Of a stretch of 64,000 nt of DNA, positions 8,741 to 17,214 are shown piece by piece. A program made the translations under genes and the position numbers. The notes below the pieces were generated by a model that saw only the letters and a program-made list of their open reading frames with translations, did not search any database and had not been told where the DNA came from. The DNA comes from an uncultured bacterium (GTDB lineage Bacteria; Atribacterota; Atribacteria; Atribacterales; Caldatribacteriaceae), in contig CALAIW010000023.1 of NCBI GenBank assembly GCA_937922705.1, forward strand, positions 90,225-154,224. Direction: 5' to 3'. Position 1 is the first letter of the stretch; each line of letters opens with the position of its first letter.

Positions 8741-9313
8741 ATGGCTGGCCTTCTTTTTGTTATTTCGGGACCATCAGGGGTGGGCAAGAGTACGTTGCGG
8801 AAGGAAGTTATGAAGCAGTGCAGTGGACTGAAGTACTCTATCTCTTGTACAACTCGTCCTCCCCGTCCAGGAGAGGAACATGGGGTAGACTACTATTTTG
8901 TGACGCTTGAGGATTTCGAAAAAATGAGGGATGCAGGCGAATTTATAGAATGGGCAAAGGTTCACGGGAACTACTACGGTACGCCGCGCCGTCCCATAGA
9001 GGAGTGGCGAAAGGAAGGTTTTGACGTCATTCTTGAAATTGATGTTCAAGGAGCACTTCAGGTTAAAAGGAACTGTCCAGAAGGAATTTTTATCTTCGTA
9101 GCTCCTCCCTCTCTTCGGGTCCTTGAAGAACGGCTCCGTAAACGCAATACTGATCAGGAGGATGAGATTCTCCTTCGGATGACCAACGCTAACCTTGAGA
9201 TGCAGTGTATTAAAGACTACAATTATCTTGTGGTCAATGACGTCTTTGAGGAAGCGGTGCGGTGTCTTTGTGCTATCATTACTGCCGAGCGTTGTAGGAT
9301 TCGAGAGAGGTGA
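8741..9313 (+). CDS. gmk: Guanylate kinase
   Basis: Guanylate kinase phosphorylates GMP to GDP with ATP. The P-loop is GPSGVGKST (residues 10-18), followed by the GMP-binding segment SCTTRPPRPGEEHGVDYYFV and GNYYGTPRRPIEEW. The adenine/lid region LRKRNTDQEDEILLRM is present. Length (190) is normal. It lies between yicC and rpoZ, a common arrangement linking nucleotide supply and transcription genes. Confidence 0.98.
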   Translation: MAGLLFVISGPSGVGKSTLRKEVMKQCSGLKYSISCTTRPPRPGEEHGVDYYFVTLEDFEKMRDAGEFIEWAKVHGNYYGTPRRPIEEWRKEGFDVILEIDVQGALQVKRNCPEGIFIFVAPPSLRVLEERLRKRNTDQEDEILLRMTNANLEMQCIKDYNYLVVNDVFEEAVRCLCAIITAERCRIRER

Positions 9314-9319
9314 AATCCT

Positions 9320-9514
9320 GTGTTTTCCATCGACGATCTGGTAAAGAAGACAGGTAACGCTTATATACTTTCCCTTGTTGTGGCCCGGCGTGTTCGCCAG
9401 CTTAATGAGGGTGCTCATCCTCTTGTTGAACTCAAAGAACCCCACAAGCCCCTTTTTATTGCGATTCGCGAAATTCTTGAGGATAAAATTCAGTTTGAAT
9501 TTGCTGAAGAGTGA
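9320..9514 (+). CDS. rpoZ: RNA polymerase omega subunit
   Basis: This 64-residue protein matches the omega subunit, which helps fold beta' and assemble the polymerase core. Seen features are IDDLVKKTGNAYILSLVVARRVRQLNEG and KPLFIAIREILEDKI. It starts at GTG six bases after gmk and overlaps the start of coaBC. Position after gmk is the canonical one. Confidence 0.93.
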   Translation: MFSIDDLVKKTGNAYILSLVVARRVRQLNEGAHPLVELKEPHKPLFIAIREILEDKIQFEFAEE

Positions 9515-10728
9515 TGGTTGTCTACCATCCTTCCTCTTTCTTCCAGGGTAAGAAGATCCTCCTTGGGGTTACAGGAGGTATCGCGGCGGTTAAGGTGGTG
9601 AGCCTCGCGCGGTACCTCACCGAAAAGGGAGCCCGAGTTACTACCTGTATGACCCGTCACGCTCTTCGTATCGTAGGGCGTACTTCCTTTGAGGCAGTCA
9701 CTGGAGAACGGGTGTATATTGACTCTTTTGCAGAAGGAGCTTCCCTTGCGCATATTACTCTTGCACGAAGTCACGATCTTATCCTCATTGCTCCGGCAAC
9801 GGCAAATATCATTGGAAAAATGGCGCACGGTATCGCTGATGATCTTTTGAGTACGCTCCTTCTCGTGGAGCCTCAGAAGGTCCTCCTTGCACCAGCTATG
9901 AATGTGAGTATGTGGAGGAATCCAGTGGTACAGGAGAATGTGAAAATCCTCGTAGAGCGGGGAGTACGCATTATTCCTCCGTCTTCCGGAAAGCTAGCCT
10001 GTGGAGAAGAGGGAGAAGGTCGTTTACCAGAGGTTGAAGAACTCGTTGAGGCAGCTTTTCAGGCGCTTCATACGCCTCGTGATCTTGCTGGAAAGAAAAT
10101 CCTTGTCACTGCAGGGGCTACTCGAGAATGGGTTGATCCTTCCCGATTTATTTCTAATCCTTCTAGTGGTCTTATGGGGTGTGCTCTGGCTAGTGTCTGC
10201 CGAGCTTGGGGTGGAGAAGTGAAGCTTATTACGGGTAATCTTTCGGTTCGTGTTCCCTTTGGTGTTGTACAGGAAGTTGCTGAAACAGCGCTTGCCATGC
10301 GTGAAGCAGTTTTCCGATCTTTTGGCTGGTGTGATGTTCTTATTATGTGCGCGGCGGTCTCGGATTTTCGACCCGCCTCCTTTTCTCCTTCGAAAATAAA
10401 GCGGGGAGAGAGCGCTTTTACGCTCTCTCTTGTACCGAATCCTGATATTCTAAAGGAAATAGGAGAGAAAAAGGGTACAAAGATTGTTGTAGGTTTTTGT
10501 GCGGAAACTGAAAATGTACTCGAAGAGGCGTGGAGAAAACTTCGTGCGAAAAATGTGGATATGATGGTGGCAAATCTTGTCGGGCAAGAAGAAACGGGGT
10601 TTACTGCTCCAACAAATAAAGTGTGGATTGTTGATCGGAAAGGTAATGAGGTAGTTTTGCCTCTTCTCCCAAAGGTTGATGTTGCAGAACGCATTGTTTC
10701 CCATTTGGTATCGCACTTTCTCTCATGA
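9511..10728 (+). CDS. coaBC: Phosphopantothenoylcysteine decarboxylase / phosphopantothenate-cysteine ligase
   Basis: This bifunctional enzyme carries two steps of coenzyme A synthesis. The N-terminal flavin-dependent CoaC domain has GVTGGIAAVKVVSLARYL, ASLAHITLAR with the active-site histidine, PAMNVSMW and the cysteine loop KLACGEEGEGRLPE. The C-terminal CoaB ligase half, from about residue 188, has GKKILVTAGATREWVDPSRFISNPSSG and SKIKRGE with the CTP-site lysine. The tracked start is GTG 9511 with ATG 9514 next; both overlap the rpoZ stop. coaD occurs at 42.4 kb in this window. Confidence 0.97.
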   Translation: MMVVYHPSSFFQGKKILLGVTGGIAAVKVVSLARYLTEKGARVTTCMTRHALRIVGRTSFEAVTGERVYIDSFAEGASLAHITLARSHDLILIAPATANIIGKMAHGIADDLLSTLLLVEPQKVLLAPAMNVSMWRNPVVQENVKILVERGVRIIPPSSGKLACGEEGEGRLPEVEELVEAAFQALHTPRDLAGKKILVTAGATREWVDPSRFISNPSSGLMGCALASVCRAWGGEVKLITGNLSVRVPFGVVQEVAETALAMREAVFRSFGWCDVLIMCAAVSDFRPASFSPSKIKRGESAFTLSLVPNPDILKEIGEKKGTKIVVGFCAETENVLEEAWRKLRAKNVDMMVANLVGQEETGFTAPTNKVWIVDRKGNEVVLPLLPKVDVAERIVSHLVSHFLS

Positions 10729-12728
10729 AGCTCATTGTTCAGGTTGCTCTTCCTTTGCCTCTTTTTCGGACATTTTCCTACGCAGTGCCTGATGCACTTC
10801 TTGATACAATTCGGGTAGGAAGTACTGTTGAGGTTGATTTCCACAACCGCGTTGTAACCGGTTGGGTGGTAGAAGAGGGGGGGGAAGAGGTTCGGGGGCT
10901 TAAAGAGATCCGCACAGTAGAGCCGCTTCCCCCCTTGCCACCTTCTTTCCTCGCTTTTTTGCGGCGGCTCTCGATGCTGTACCTTACCCCTCTTGGGGAG
11001 GTTATTGCCTCCGTCGTACCACCACTCCGTAAATCGTACAAAAATTACCTCTCTTTTCGAGTTTTCGAGGGAGAGGATAAGGCAACGTTTCGTGAGAGGT
11101 TTGGTTCTCTCTCCTCTCAAGGAATGAATGGTTTTCTCTTCCGAGAAGAATTTCGTGTCTCTAAGCGCGAGTGGCAAAAACTTCTTGAAGATGGTGTCAT
11201 TCATGTGGAGCTGGAAAAGTGGTCTTTTGAGGAGGCATCTCAACCTCCCGGAACACTCTCTTTTTGGGAAATCCCTGGTATGGAGGAACGAAAAGCGTTT
11301 ATCCTTAAAATTCTTAAGAAGGCACAAGATGCAGAACAAAAGATTCTCTTCCTTTTCCCGGATTTTGAGCAAGAAGATGCCTTTCTCGGTTTTCTCAGAG
11401 AAGTTCTCCCATCTTCATCCATCGTGCGTTATGACAGCCGTTTAGGTGTGCGGGAAAGACTTAAAGCATTTCTTCGAATTGTGGAGGGAAACTTTACGGT
11501 TGTTGTAGGAACCCGACTTGCTGCTTTTGTTTTTCCGTATCGAAGCCTCCGCTTTTGCGTGCTTTTCGATCCCGAAGAGAAAGGTTATTTCTCTGACCGG
11601 GCCCCACGATACAATATTGCTGAGGTTTTAGAGGAACGAGTACGTTTTTTTGGGGGACATCTCGATATTGTGGGTACCGTACCTTCTTTGCGAGCATACT
11701 TCCAGTGGACAAAAGGCGTGATAAAGATGGGGAACAAGTTTTCCCTTCCTTCTGAGGTTGACGTTCGGGGTGTCGTTGTTCGGAAAGAATGGGGAAAGTG
11801 TGCGCTTTTGCCTCCCACCAGGCTTTTCGTAGACGAGGTAGTGCGACGAGGGGGGATCGTTCTTATCTGGGTTCAGAAAACGGGTTATGCTACGGCTTTA
11901 GGGTGCCAAGAGTGCGGTTTCTACTACACTTGCCCTTCCTGCGGTGTAGCACTTCGGTACCATCGAGATCCTGTTCTCCTTGTGTGTCCTTTGTGCCATT
12001 TTCAGAGAGCCCCGGAAGGTACTTGTCCACTTTGTGGAGGTATAGGGTGGGAAGAATGGGGGCAGGGGACAGAGAAAGTTTTTGAGGAGGTTGAAAGAGT
12101 TTTTCCACGGGTACGGAAAGAGCGAGTGGACCTAGAGAATGAAGAAGAGGGATGGAAGGGTGCAGTGCAAGCTCCTTCTATCTTTGTGGGGACGAATGCC
12201 CTCCTTCGGGAAAGCGTTCTTCGTAGGGTTTCTCTCTTTGTCATCCACTCTCTTGATGAGTGGCTGAGTCTTCCTGAGGTTGGTGCGCGGGAGGAATTCT
12301 ATCTTCGTTTGCACAAGGTTATGCGACTCCTTCCTAAAGGAGCTCGAATTGTCGTTCAGGGAAGTCGCCAAAGTCTTTCAGAGTTTTCTGGATTTCTCAA
12401 GCCTTGGTCATCTTTTTACGCTTCATCCCTCGAAAAGCGAAAGGCTCTTCTCCACCCTCCCTTTGTGCGTCTTGTTCGAATTGTTGTTCAAGGTAGGAAT
12501 AAAGCGGTAGCCTTGCAGGTTCTCAATCGTTTGAAAGAGCTCTTTGCAACTTGGGAGATTCAGATTCTAGGACCCTTTCCAAGTGTGCGTCCTCGCCGGG
12601 AAAGAGCAAGGAGCATGGAGCTTGTTATCCGTTACTCCGATGCGGATGTGGAGAAAGTTTTTACTCTGTGTTCACAGGTCTTTCCCCTTTCGGGGGTGCA
12701 TTGGTCTTTCGAACCCATTTTGTTTTGA
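10725..12728 (+). CDS. priA: PriA-like primosomal protein N' lacking helicase ATPase motifs
   Basis: PriA recognises stalled forks and reloads the replicative helicase. The N-terminal DNA-binding region (VQVALPLPLFRTFSYAVPDALL, VGSTVEVDFHNRVVTGWVV) and the zinc-binding insertion (CQECGFYYTCPSCG ... CPLCHF ... CPLCGG, about residues 393-440) are clear. The Walker A lysine motif GSGKT is absent where it should lie (about residues 185-215, EERKAFILKILKKAQDAEQKILFLFP), and DEEH is replaced by FDPEEKGYF. The last helicase motifs are also lost. It therefore resembles the non-helicase PriA of Actinobacteria. Start ATG overlaps the coaBC stop. Confidence 0.9.
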   Translation: MKLIVQVALPLPLFRTFSYAVPDALLDTIRVGSTVEVDFHNRVVTGWVVEEGGEEVRGLKEIRTVEPLPPLPPSFLAFLRRLSMLYLTPLGEVIASVVPPLRKSYKNYLSFRVFEGEDKATFRERFGSLSSQGMNGFLFREEFRVSKREWQKLLEDGVIHVELEKWSFEEASQPPGTLSFWEIPGMEERKAFILKILKKAQDAEQKILFLFPDFEQEDAFLGFLREVLPSSSIVRYDSRLGVRERLKAFLRIVEGNFTVVVGTRLAAFVFPYRSLRFCVLFDPEEKGYFSDRAPRYNIAEVLEERVRFFGGHLDIVGTVPSLRAYFQWTKGVIKMGNKFSLPSEVDVRGVVVRKEWGKCALLPPTRLFVDEVVRRGGIVLIWVQKTGYATALGCQECGFYYTCPSCGVALRYHRDPVLLVCPLCHFQRAPEGTCPLCGGIGWEEWGQGTEKVFEEVERVFPRVRKERVDLENEEEGWKGAVQAPSIFVGTNALLRESVLRRVSLFVIHSLDEWLSLPEVGAREEFYLRLHKVMRLLPKGARIVVQGSRQSLSEFSGFLKPWSSFYASSLEKRKALLHPPFVRLVRIVVQGRNKAVALQVLNRLKELFATWEIQILGPFPSVRPRRERARSMELVIRYSDADVEKVFTLCSQVFPLSGVHWSFEPILF

Positions 12729-12740
12729 GGAGGATGCCAA

Positions 12741-13247
12741 GTGGCGCTTCGAACCCTTGAAAAGTACGGAAGCCCTGTTCTTCGAGAGAAAGCACAACCA
12801 GTAACCAATATTACTGGAGATATTGTTGCCCTTGCTCAGGATATGCTGGAAACGATGCATGCTTTTTCGGGGATAGGCCTTGCAGGAAACCAGATAGGGA
12901 TTCCTCTGCGGATTATTACCGTGCTGCATCCGGAGACGAAAGACAATCTCGTTGTTGTTAATCCGGAAATCGTGGTTATGAGTGCGGAAAAGGAGCTTGG
13001 GGAAGAAGGATGCTTGAGTATTCCTGAGGTCTACGGTAAGGTTGAGCGAGCACGACTCATCGTTGTTCGAGGAGTGAATCTTCAGGGGAGAGAAGTAGAA
13101 ATCGAGGCTCAAGGGCTTCTTGCACGGATTTTCCAGCATGAGGTCGACCATCTTGATGGTATTCTTTTTGTGGACCGTCTGCACCCTGCTAAACGGCTCC
13201 TTTTAAGCAGTAAGCTTAAAAAGATTGCCCGTGAGGGGGCACTGTGA
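12741..13247 (+). CDS. def: Peptide deformylase
   Basis: Deformylase removes the formyl group from the N-terminal methionine of new proteins. All three metal-site motifs are present: GIGLAGNQIG (motif I, with G in place of the common second A), EGCLSIP with the metal-binding cysteine, and HEVDHLDG with the two histidines and catalytic glutamate. Length is 168. GTG start after GAGGATG; the stop overlaps the fmt start as GTGA. It is paired with fmt, which adds the formyl group to initiator tRNA. Confidence 0.98.
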   Translation: MALRTLEKYGSPVLREKAQPVTNITGDIVALAQDMLETMHAFSGIGLAGNQIGIPLRIITVLHPETKDNLVVVNPEIVVMSAEKELGEEGCLSIPEVYGKVERARLIVVRGVNLQGREVEIEAQGLLARIFQHEVDHLDGILFVDRLHPAKRLLLSSKLKKIAREGAL

Positions 13248-14185
13248 AGATGCGCATTATTTTCATGGGAACATCTCTTTTTGGAGCAAGGGTTCTTAGT
13301 GAACTTGCTGAGGAGAATCGCTTTACTGTTCTTGGAGTCGTAACTCGTCCAAATCGCCCTGCGGGGAGAGGATTGCGTCCCTCCCCACCTCCGGTGCGAG
13401 AAGAAGCCGAGCGTTTGGGGCTGCCTGTGTGGCAACCTGAACGAGTGAATAACCCGGATTTCGTGGGGTTTCTTCGATCTCTTGCCTGTGATATCATTGT
13501 AGTTGCTGCGTATGGGCAGATTCTCAAAAGAGAGCTTTTGTCTCTTCCTCCCTTGGGTTGTCTCAATGTTCATGCTTCGCTTCTGCCTAAATATCGTGGT
13601 CCTGACCCCATTCGCTGGACAATCCTCAACGGGGACGAGGTAACTGGGGTTACCATCATGCTTATGGATGAGGGTGTGGATACGGGTCCAGTGCTTGCAC
13701 AGCAGTCCATCCCTGTTGCACCAGATGATACGTATATTTCCCTTGTAGAGCGACTTGGTACCGCCGGTGGGAAGTTGCTTCGGGGTGTCCTTCCGGCCTG
13801 GAGGGAGGGTCGGATTGTGCCCCGTCCTCAAGAGGGGGATCCTTCGTATGCTCCTCTTCTTGGGAAGGACAAAGCCCGTATTCGTTGGGAGGACCCTTGC
13901 TGGTATATTGCTCGCCAGGTGCGGGCATTCTTTCCTTCTCCGGGGGCTTATACCCTTTTTAGGGGGAAACGCTTAAAGATTCTCGAAGCCTCCTGTAAGG
14001 AAGGAGATGGAACTTCGTGTCCTCCTGGAACTATTTATCGTATAGAGAAGCGTGGAGGAATTGTGGTGTGTGCGGGAGAAGGATTGGTGGTTGTCCAGAA
14101 ATTGCAACCGGAGGGAGGACGAGCTATGTCGGCATGGGAATTTGTCTGTGGGTACCGTATTTGTGAAGGTCACGTGCTTTGTTAG
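13244..14185 (+). CDS. fmt: Methionyl-tRNA formyltransferase
   Basis: Fmt transfers a formyl group from 10-formyltetrahydrofolate to Met-tRNA initiator. The catalytic N-terminal domain shows LNVHASLLPKYRGPDPIRWTILNGDEVTGVTIMLMDEGVDTGPVL, including the SLLP loop and the catalytic HxSLLP/DxGxDTG pattern. Two residues that are usually AA in RGAAPI are PD here. The C-terminal tRNA-binding domain is present (PGTIYRIEKRGGIVVCAGEGLVVV). The start is GTG 13244 or ATG 13250. Confidence 0.97.
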   Translation: MKMRIIFMGTSLFGARVLSELAEENRFTVLGVVTRPNRPAGRGLRPSPPPVREEAERLGLPVWQPERVNNPDFVGFLRSLACDIIVVAAYGQILKRELLSLPPLGCLNVHASLLPKYRGPDPIRWTILNGDEVTGVTIMLMDEGVDTGPVLAQQSIPVAPDDTYISLVERLGTAGGKLLRGVLPAWREGRIVPRPQEGDPSYAPLLGKDKARIRWEDPCWYIARQVRAFFPSPGAYTLFRGKRLKILEASCKEGDGTSCPPGTIYRIEKRGGIVVCAGEGLVVVQKLQPEGGRAMSAWEFVCGYRICEGHVLC

Positions 14186-14197
14186 GAGGTGAATTGG

Positions 14198-14875
14198 GTG
14201 TTTTTCTTCGATGCGACCTTTCTCATCCTTATTCCTGCCCTTTTTCTTGCTCTCTACGCTCATACGAAGGTGACGCAAACATATGCAGTGCTTTCTCGGA
14301 AAAGAGCACGAGTGGGCCTTTCTGGCTGGCAAGTTGCGAAGGATTTTGTAGAGCAACTTGGACTTCGGGTGCGCATTGAAGAGATTCCCGGGGCATTGAC
14401 CGATCATTACGATCCTTCTCGGGAAGTTTTGCGGCTTTCCCAGGCGGTTGCTCGTGGAACCTCAATAGCAGATCTTGCTATTGTTGCCCATGAAGTAGGA
14501 CATGTTCTTCAGAAACGCGAAGGATATGCTCCCTTTGCGCTTCGGAGCACTCTTGTTCCCGTGGCTGGTTTTGGATCGCAACTTGCCCTTCCCCTCTTTT
14601 TCCTTGGTTTCCTCTTCGCCTTTCGACCACTTATGGACATCGGTATTCTGCTTTTCAGTTTTGCGGTACTCTTTCAACTTGTAGTACTTCCAGTTGAGTT
14701 TGATGCTAGTCGAAGAGCTCTGCATGTCCTTGAGCGGCTAGGTCTTGTGAGTAACGAGGAAAGACCCCTTGTACAGCAAATGCTTCGTGCAGCTTCCTTA
14801 ACATACGTTGCGGCGACTGCGGTTGCTGCGCTGCAGCTTATACGTCTTTTCCTCTTGCGCGAAAGTAGGGAATAA
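14198..14875 (+). CDS. YugP-like zinc metallopeptidase, membrane
   Basis: The protein has an N-terminal hydrophobic helix, the zinc-protease motif IVAHEVGHVLQ near residue 103, and two or three further hydrophobic segments (VAGFGSQLALPLFFLGFLFAF, IGILLFSFAVLFQLVVLPVEFDASRRAL). This is the layout of the YugP/neutral zinc metallopeptidase 2 family; VEFDASRRAL is also a family feature. Its substrate is unknown. The tracked start at 14189 overlaps GGAGG, so I take GTG 14198, eight bases after the Shine-Dalgarno sequence. It lies between fmt and rsmB, as in many Firmicutes. Confidence 0.9.
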   Translation: MFFFDATFLILIPALFLALYAHTKVTQTYAVLSRKRARVGLSGWQVAKDFVEQLGLRVRIEEIPGALTDHYDPSREVLRLSQAVARGTSIADLAIVAHEVGHVLQKREGYAPFALRSTLVPVAGFGSQLALPLFFLGFLFAFRPLMDIGILLFSFAVLFQLVVLPVEFDASRRALHVLERLGLVSNEERPLVQQMLRAASLTYVAATAVAALQLIRLFLLRESRE

Positions 14876-14879
14876 GGCT

Positions 14880-16187
14880 TTGGTTGACCGATACCGGCGC
14901 GATGCAGTTTCTCTTCTTACCCGTCTTGATGAGGGGAAGATTAATTTTCTCGACCGGGCATATACGGCATGTTCTGTAAGGTACACATCTCACGAGCGAG
15001 ACCTTCTCGTGAGCCTGGTGCGAGGGGTAGTGAAGTTTCGATGCAAAATTGATACTCTAGCACGAAAGTACCTCCCCAGATGGGAAAAACTCCCATGTGT
15101 GGTACAAAATGTACTTCGTTTGGGGATATTCCAGCTCCTTTTCCACACCCATGTACCTGCCTTCGCTACTGTTTATGAATGGGTTGAAGTGGTGAAAAGC
15201 TTTGGGTATCCAGCTTTTGCCGCTCTTGTCAACGCGGTTTTACGTGGTGTTACTCGGGACCTTGAAATCTATCGGAAAGAGGCAAATGATTGGGGGGTAG
15301 ACATTCCTTCCTGGCTCGAAAAAGAGTGGAAAGAAACAATTGGTGAAGCAAAGCTTTGTGTCCTTTTGCGTTCTCTTGCTCTTCCTCCCCCTCTCTTCAT
15401 CCGAGTCAATACTCTGCGGGTGAGGGAGGAAGAACTCCAGGATCTTCTTTCCAAGCGAGGTATCCTAACGAGAAAAGCTTTCATCGAGGGGGCTCTTGAA
15501 GTAGTAGCAAGTTATTCAACGCTTGTCCAGACTCCAGAGTATAACCAGGGGTTATTCTATCCCCAGGATCTCGGTTCTCAAATCGTGGGGCATTTGGTGT
15601 GTCCGAAGCCTGGGGAACTTGTCGTCGATGCTTGCTGCGGGGTTGGTGGGAAGACACTCCTTCTTGCTCAACTTATGGGAAATAGAGGTCGTATCTTTGC
15701 GTGGGACATAAACCAAAGGCGCATTGCTACTATGGAAAAATTGCTCAAGCGTGCTGGTGTTACTATCGTGGAACCTATGGTTTGCGATTGTCTTAAGCCT
15801 CCTGAGAGTTTTCTGGGGATTGCAGATCGAGTCCTTCTTGATGCTCCTTGTTCAAATCTTGGGACCATTCGCAGGAATCCAGAAATTCTTCTTAGGATAC
15901 GAGAGGAAGATGTTGCATTGTGTGCAGAGAAGCAGCTTAGCCTTCTTCGTTCCCTTTTCCAGGTGGTCAAGCCTGGAGGACTCATGGTATACTCTGTGTG
16001 CACTTTGACGCGTAAAGAAACTATCGAGGTCGCTAGCGCGTTTGAAAAGGAGAGGGGTACGGAAGTAGAACGGATACGACTTGGCAACGCACATATTACT
16101 GGAGAGGCAAGAGAGTGTGTTTTTCTCTGGCCCCATGAGTATTTCTGTGATGGGTTCTTTGTTGTTGCTTGGAGGAAAACAAGGTGA
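14880..16187 (+). CDS. rsmB: 16S rRNA cytosine-967 methyltransferase RsmB
   Basis: The N-terminal NusB-like RNA-binding domain (residues 1-140, FATVYEWVEVVKSFGYPAFAALVNAVLRGV) is followed by an S-adenosylmethionine-dependent methyltransferase domain with VVDACCGVGGKTLLLAQ. The two catalytic cysteines are seen in LLDAPCSNLGTIRRNPE and MVYSVCTLTRKE. It methylates carbon 5 of a cytosine in 16S rRNA. The ORF track starts inside the preceding gene; TTG 14880, after GGGAATAAGG, gives 435 residues and a normal N-terminus. The stop overlaps the next GTG. Confidence 0.95.
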   Translation: MVDRYRRDAVSLLTRLDEGKINFLDRAYTACSVRYTSHERDLLVSLVRGVVKFRCKIDTLARKYLPRWEKLPCVVQNVLRLGIFQLLFHTHVPAFATVYEWVEVVKSFGYPAFAALVNAVLRGVTRDLEIYRKEANDWGVDIPSWLEKEWKETIGEAKLCVLLRSLALPPPLFIRVNTLRVREEELQDLLSKRGILTRKAFIEGALEVVASYSTLVQTPEYNQGLFYPQDLGSQIVGHLVCPKPGELVVDACCGVGGKTLLLAQLMGNRGRIFAWDINQRRIATMEKLLKRAGVTIVEPMVCDCLKPPESFLGIADRVLLDAPCSNLGTIRRNPEILLRIREEDVALCAEKQLSLLRSLFQVVKPGGLMVYSVCTLTRKETIEVASAFEKERGTEVERIRLGNAHITGEARECVFLWPHEYFCDGFFVVAWRKTR

Positions 16188-17203
16188 GGTTGCGTCTTTT
16201 AGAGTTTCTGGGGAGAGTCTTTGGAGCTGCGTTCTTCTTTGGATTTGGTCTCTTCGTGAGTTTTTTTGTTGGCTTTGTCTTTTTTGAACAGTATATCACT
16301 GGAAAGAGTGTTTCTGTTCCTGATGTGCGGAACATGACCCTTCTTGAGGCCTTAAATCAGTCAGCCCGCCTTGGCCTTCGCCTCGAGGTAGAGAGTATAG
16401 TTCAGGATGCGTCTTCTCCCTCTCTTGTTGTCCTCCAGCAAAACCCCCCTCCTGGGGTGAGGGTAAAGAAAAACAGTCAATTGCGGGTTGTGGTCAATGG
16501 TGGTGCTCTCTCGGGTACGCTTTCTGAACTTTCCTCAGTACAGGGTCAGGTTATTCTTCCCGACATTCGGAACAAGAGTCTTGAGGAAGCCCAAAGCATC
16601 CTTGAAGCTCAGGGTTTGCGTGTTGGAAGAGTGGTTGAGGTGCGTCACGAGACCCTTCCTCGGGGTTATGTTATCTCTCAGAATCCCCCGCCACAAGCAA
16701 GACTCTCTCCGGGTGGTTTGGTACACCTTCTGGTTTCTGCAGGAAAGGTAAACGCAACCGAGGAGGTTCAAGTCCCTGACGTTGTGGGTCTTCGCCTTGA
16801 AGAAGCTCAGGAAGTACTTGCCCAAAGTGGCCTTAGTGTTGAGGCTCTTGAAGAAGTTCTCTCCAAAGAACGGCCTGGGGGGATTGTTGTTGGGCAGAAT
16901 CCTGAGGCGGGGGAACGTGTCTCTAAGGGGAGTGGTGTTCGTCTTCAGGTTACGAAGGGTGGAGAAGAACGCCAGAGAGAAACAGAGAAACAGAAGGCGC
17001 TTAATCTTCGCTTTGTTCTTCCTTCTTCTCAGAATCCAATCACTGTGCAAGTTGTGGTTCAAGATGCATTAGGAGAACGGGTGGTGTACGAGCGGGAACA
17101 CCGGGGTGAAGAGCTTGTTGAGGTCTCAACTTCTACTCAAGGTCAGGGGAAGGTTATTATCTTCTTGAATGGGTACTATTATTGGGAAAAGAAGCTTGAA
17201 TAG
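16184..17203 (+). CDS. Membrane-anchored protein with three PASTA domains and no kinase
   Basis: A very short cytoplasmic tail is followed by one membrane segment (GAAFFFGFGLFVSFFVGFVFF, about residues 15-35) and three PASTA repeats. These begin VSVPDVRNMTLLEAL, VILPDIRNKSLEEAQ and VQVPDVVGLRLEEAQ, each ending in a QNPxPG-like turn. A charged linker and a ~65-residue beta-rich tail (ITVQVVVQDALGERVVYE) follow, like the end of clostridial PrkC proteins. PASTA domains bind peptidoglycan or beta-lactam-like ligands. In Firmicutes a PASTA Ser/Thr kinase lies here; the kinase, phosphatase and rsgA are missing. GTG start overlaps the rsmB stop. Confidence 0.85.
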   Translation: MRLRLLEFLGRVFGAAFFFGFGLFVSFFVGFVFFEQYITGKSVSVPDVRNMTLLEALNQSARLGLRLEVESIVQDASSPSLVVLQQNPPPGVRVKKNSQLRVVVNGGALSGTLSELSSVQGQVILPDIRNKSLEEAQSILEAQGLRVGRVVEVRHETLPRGYVISQNPPPQARLSPGGLVHLLVSAGKVNATEEVQVPDVVGLRLEEAQEVLAQSGLSVEALEEVLSKERPGGIVVGQNPEAGERVSKGSGVRLQVTKGGEERQRETEKQKALNLRFVLPSSQNPITVQVVVQDALGERVVYEREHRGEELVEVSTSTQGQGKVIIFLNGYYYWEKKLE

Positions 17204-17214
17204 GGGGGAGATTC

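Noticed and set aside
10068-11372. 434-residue reverse-strand ORF opposite coaBC and priA
   Set aside because: It spans two well-recognised forward genes, its protein is rich in basic residues and shows no family motif, so it is a shadow frame.
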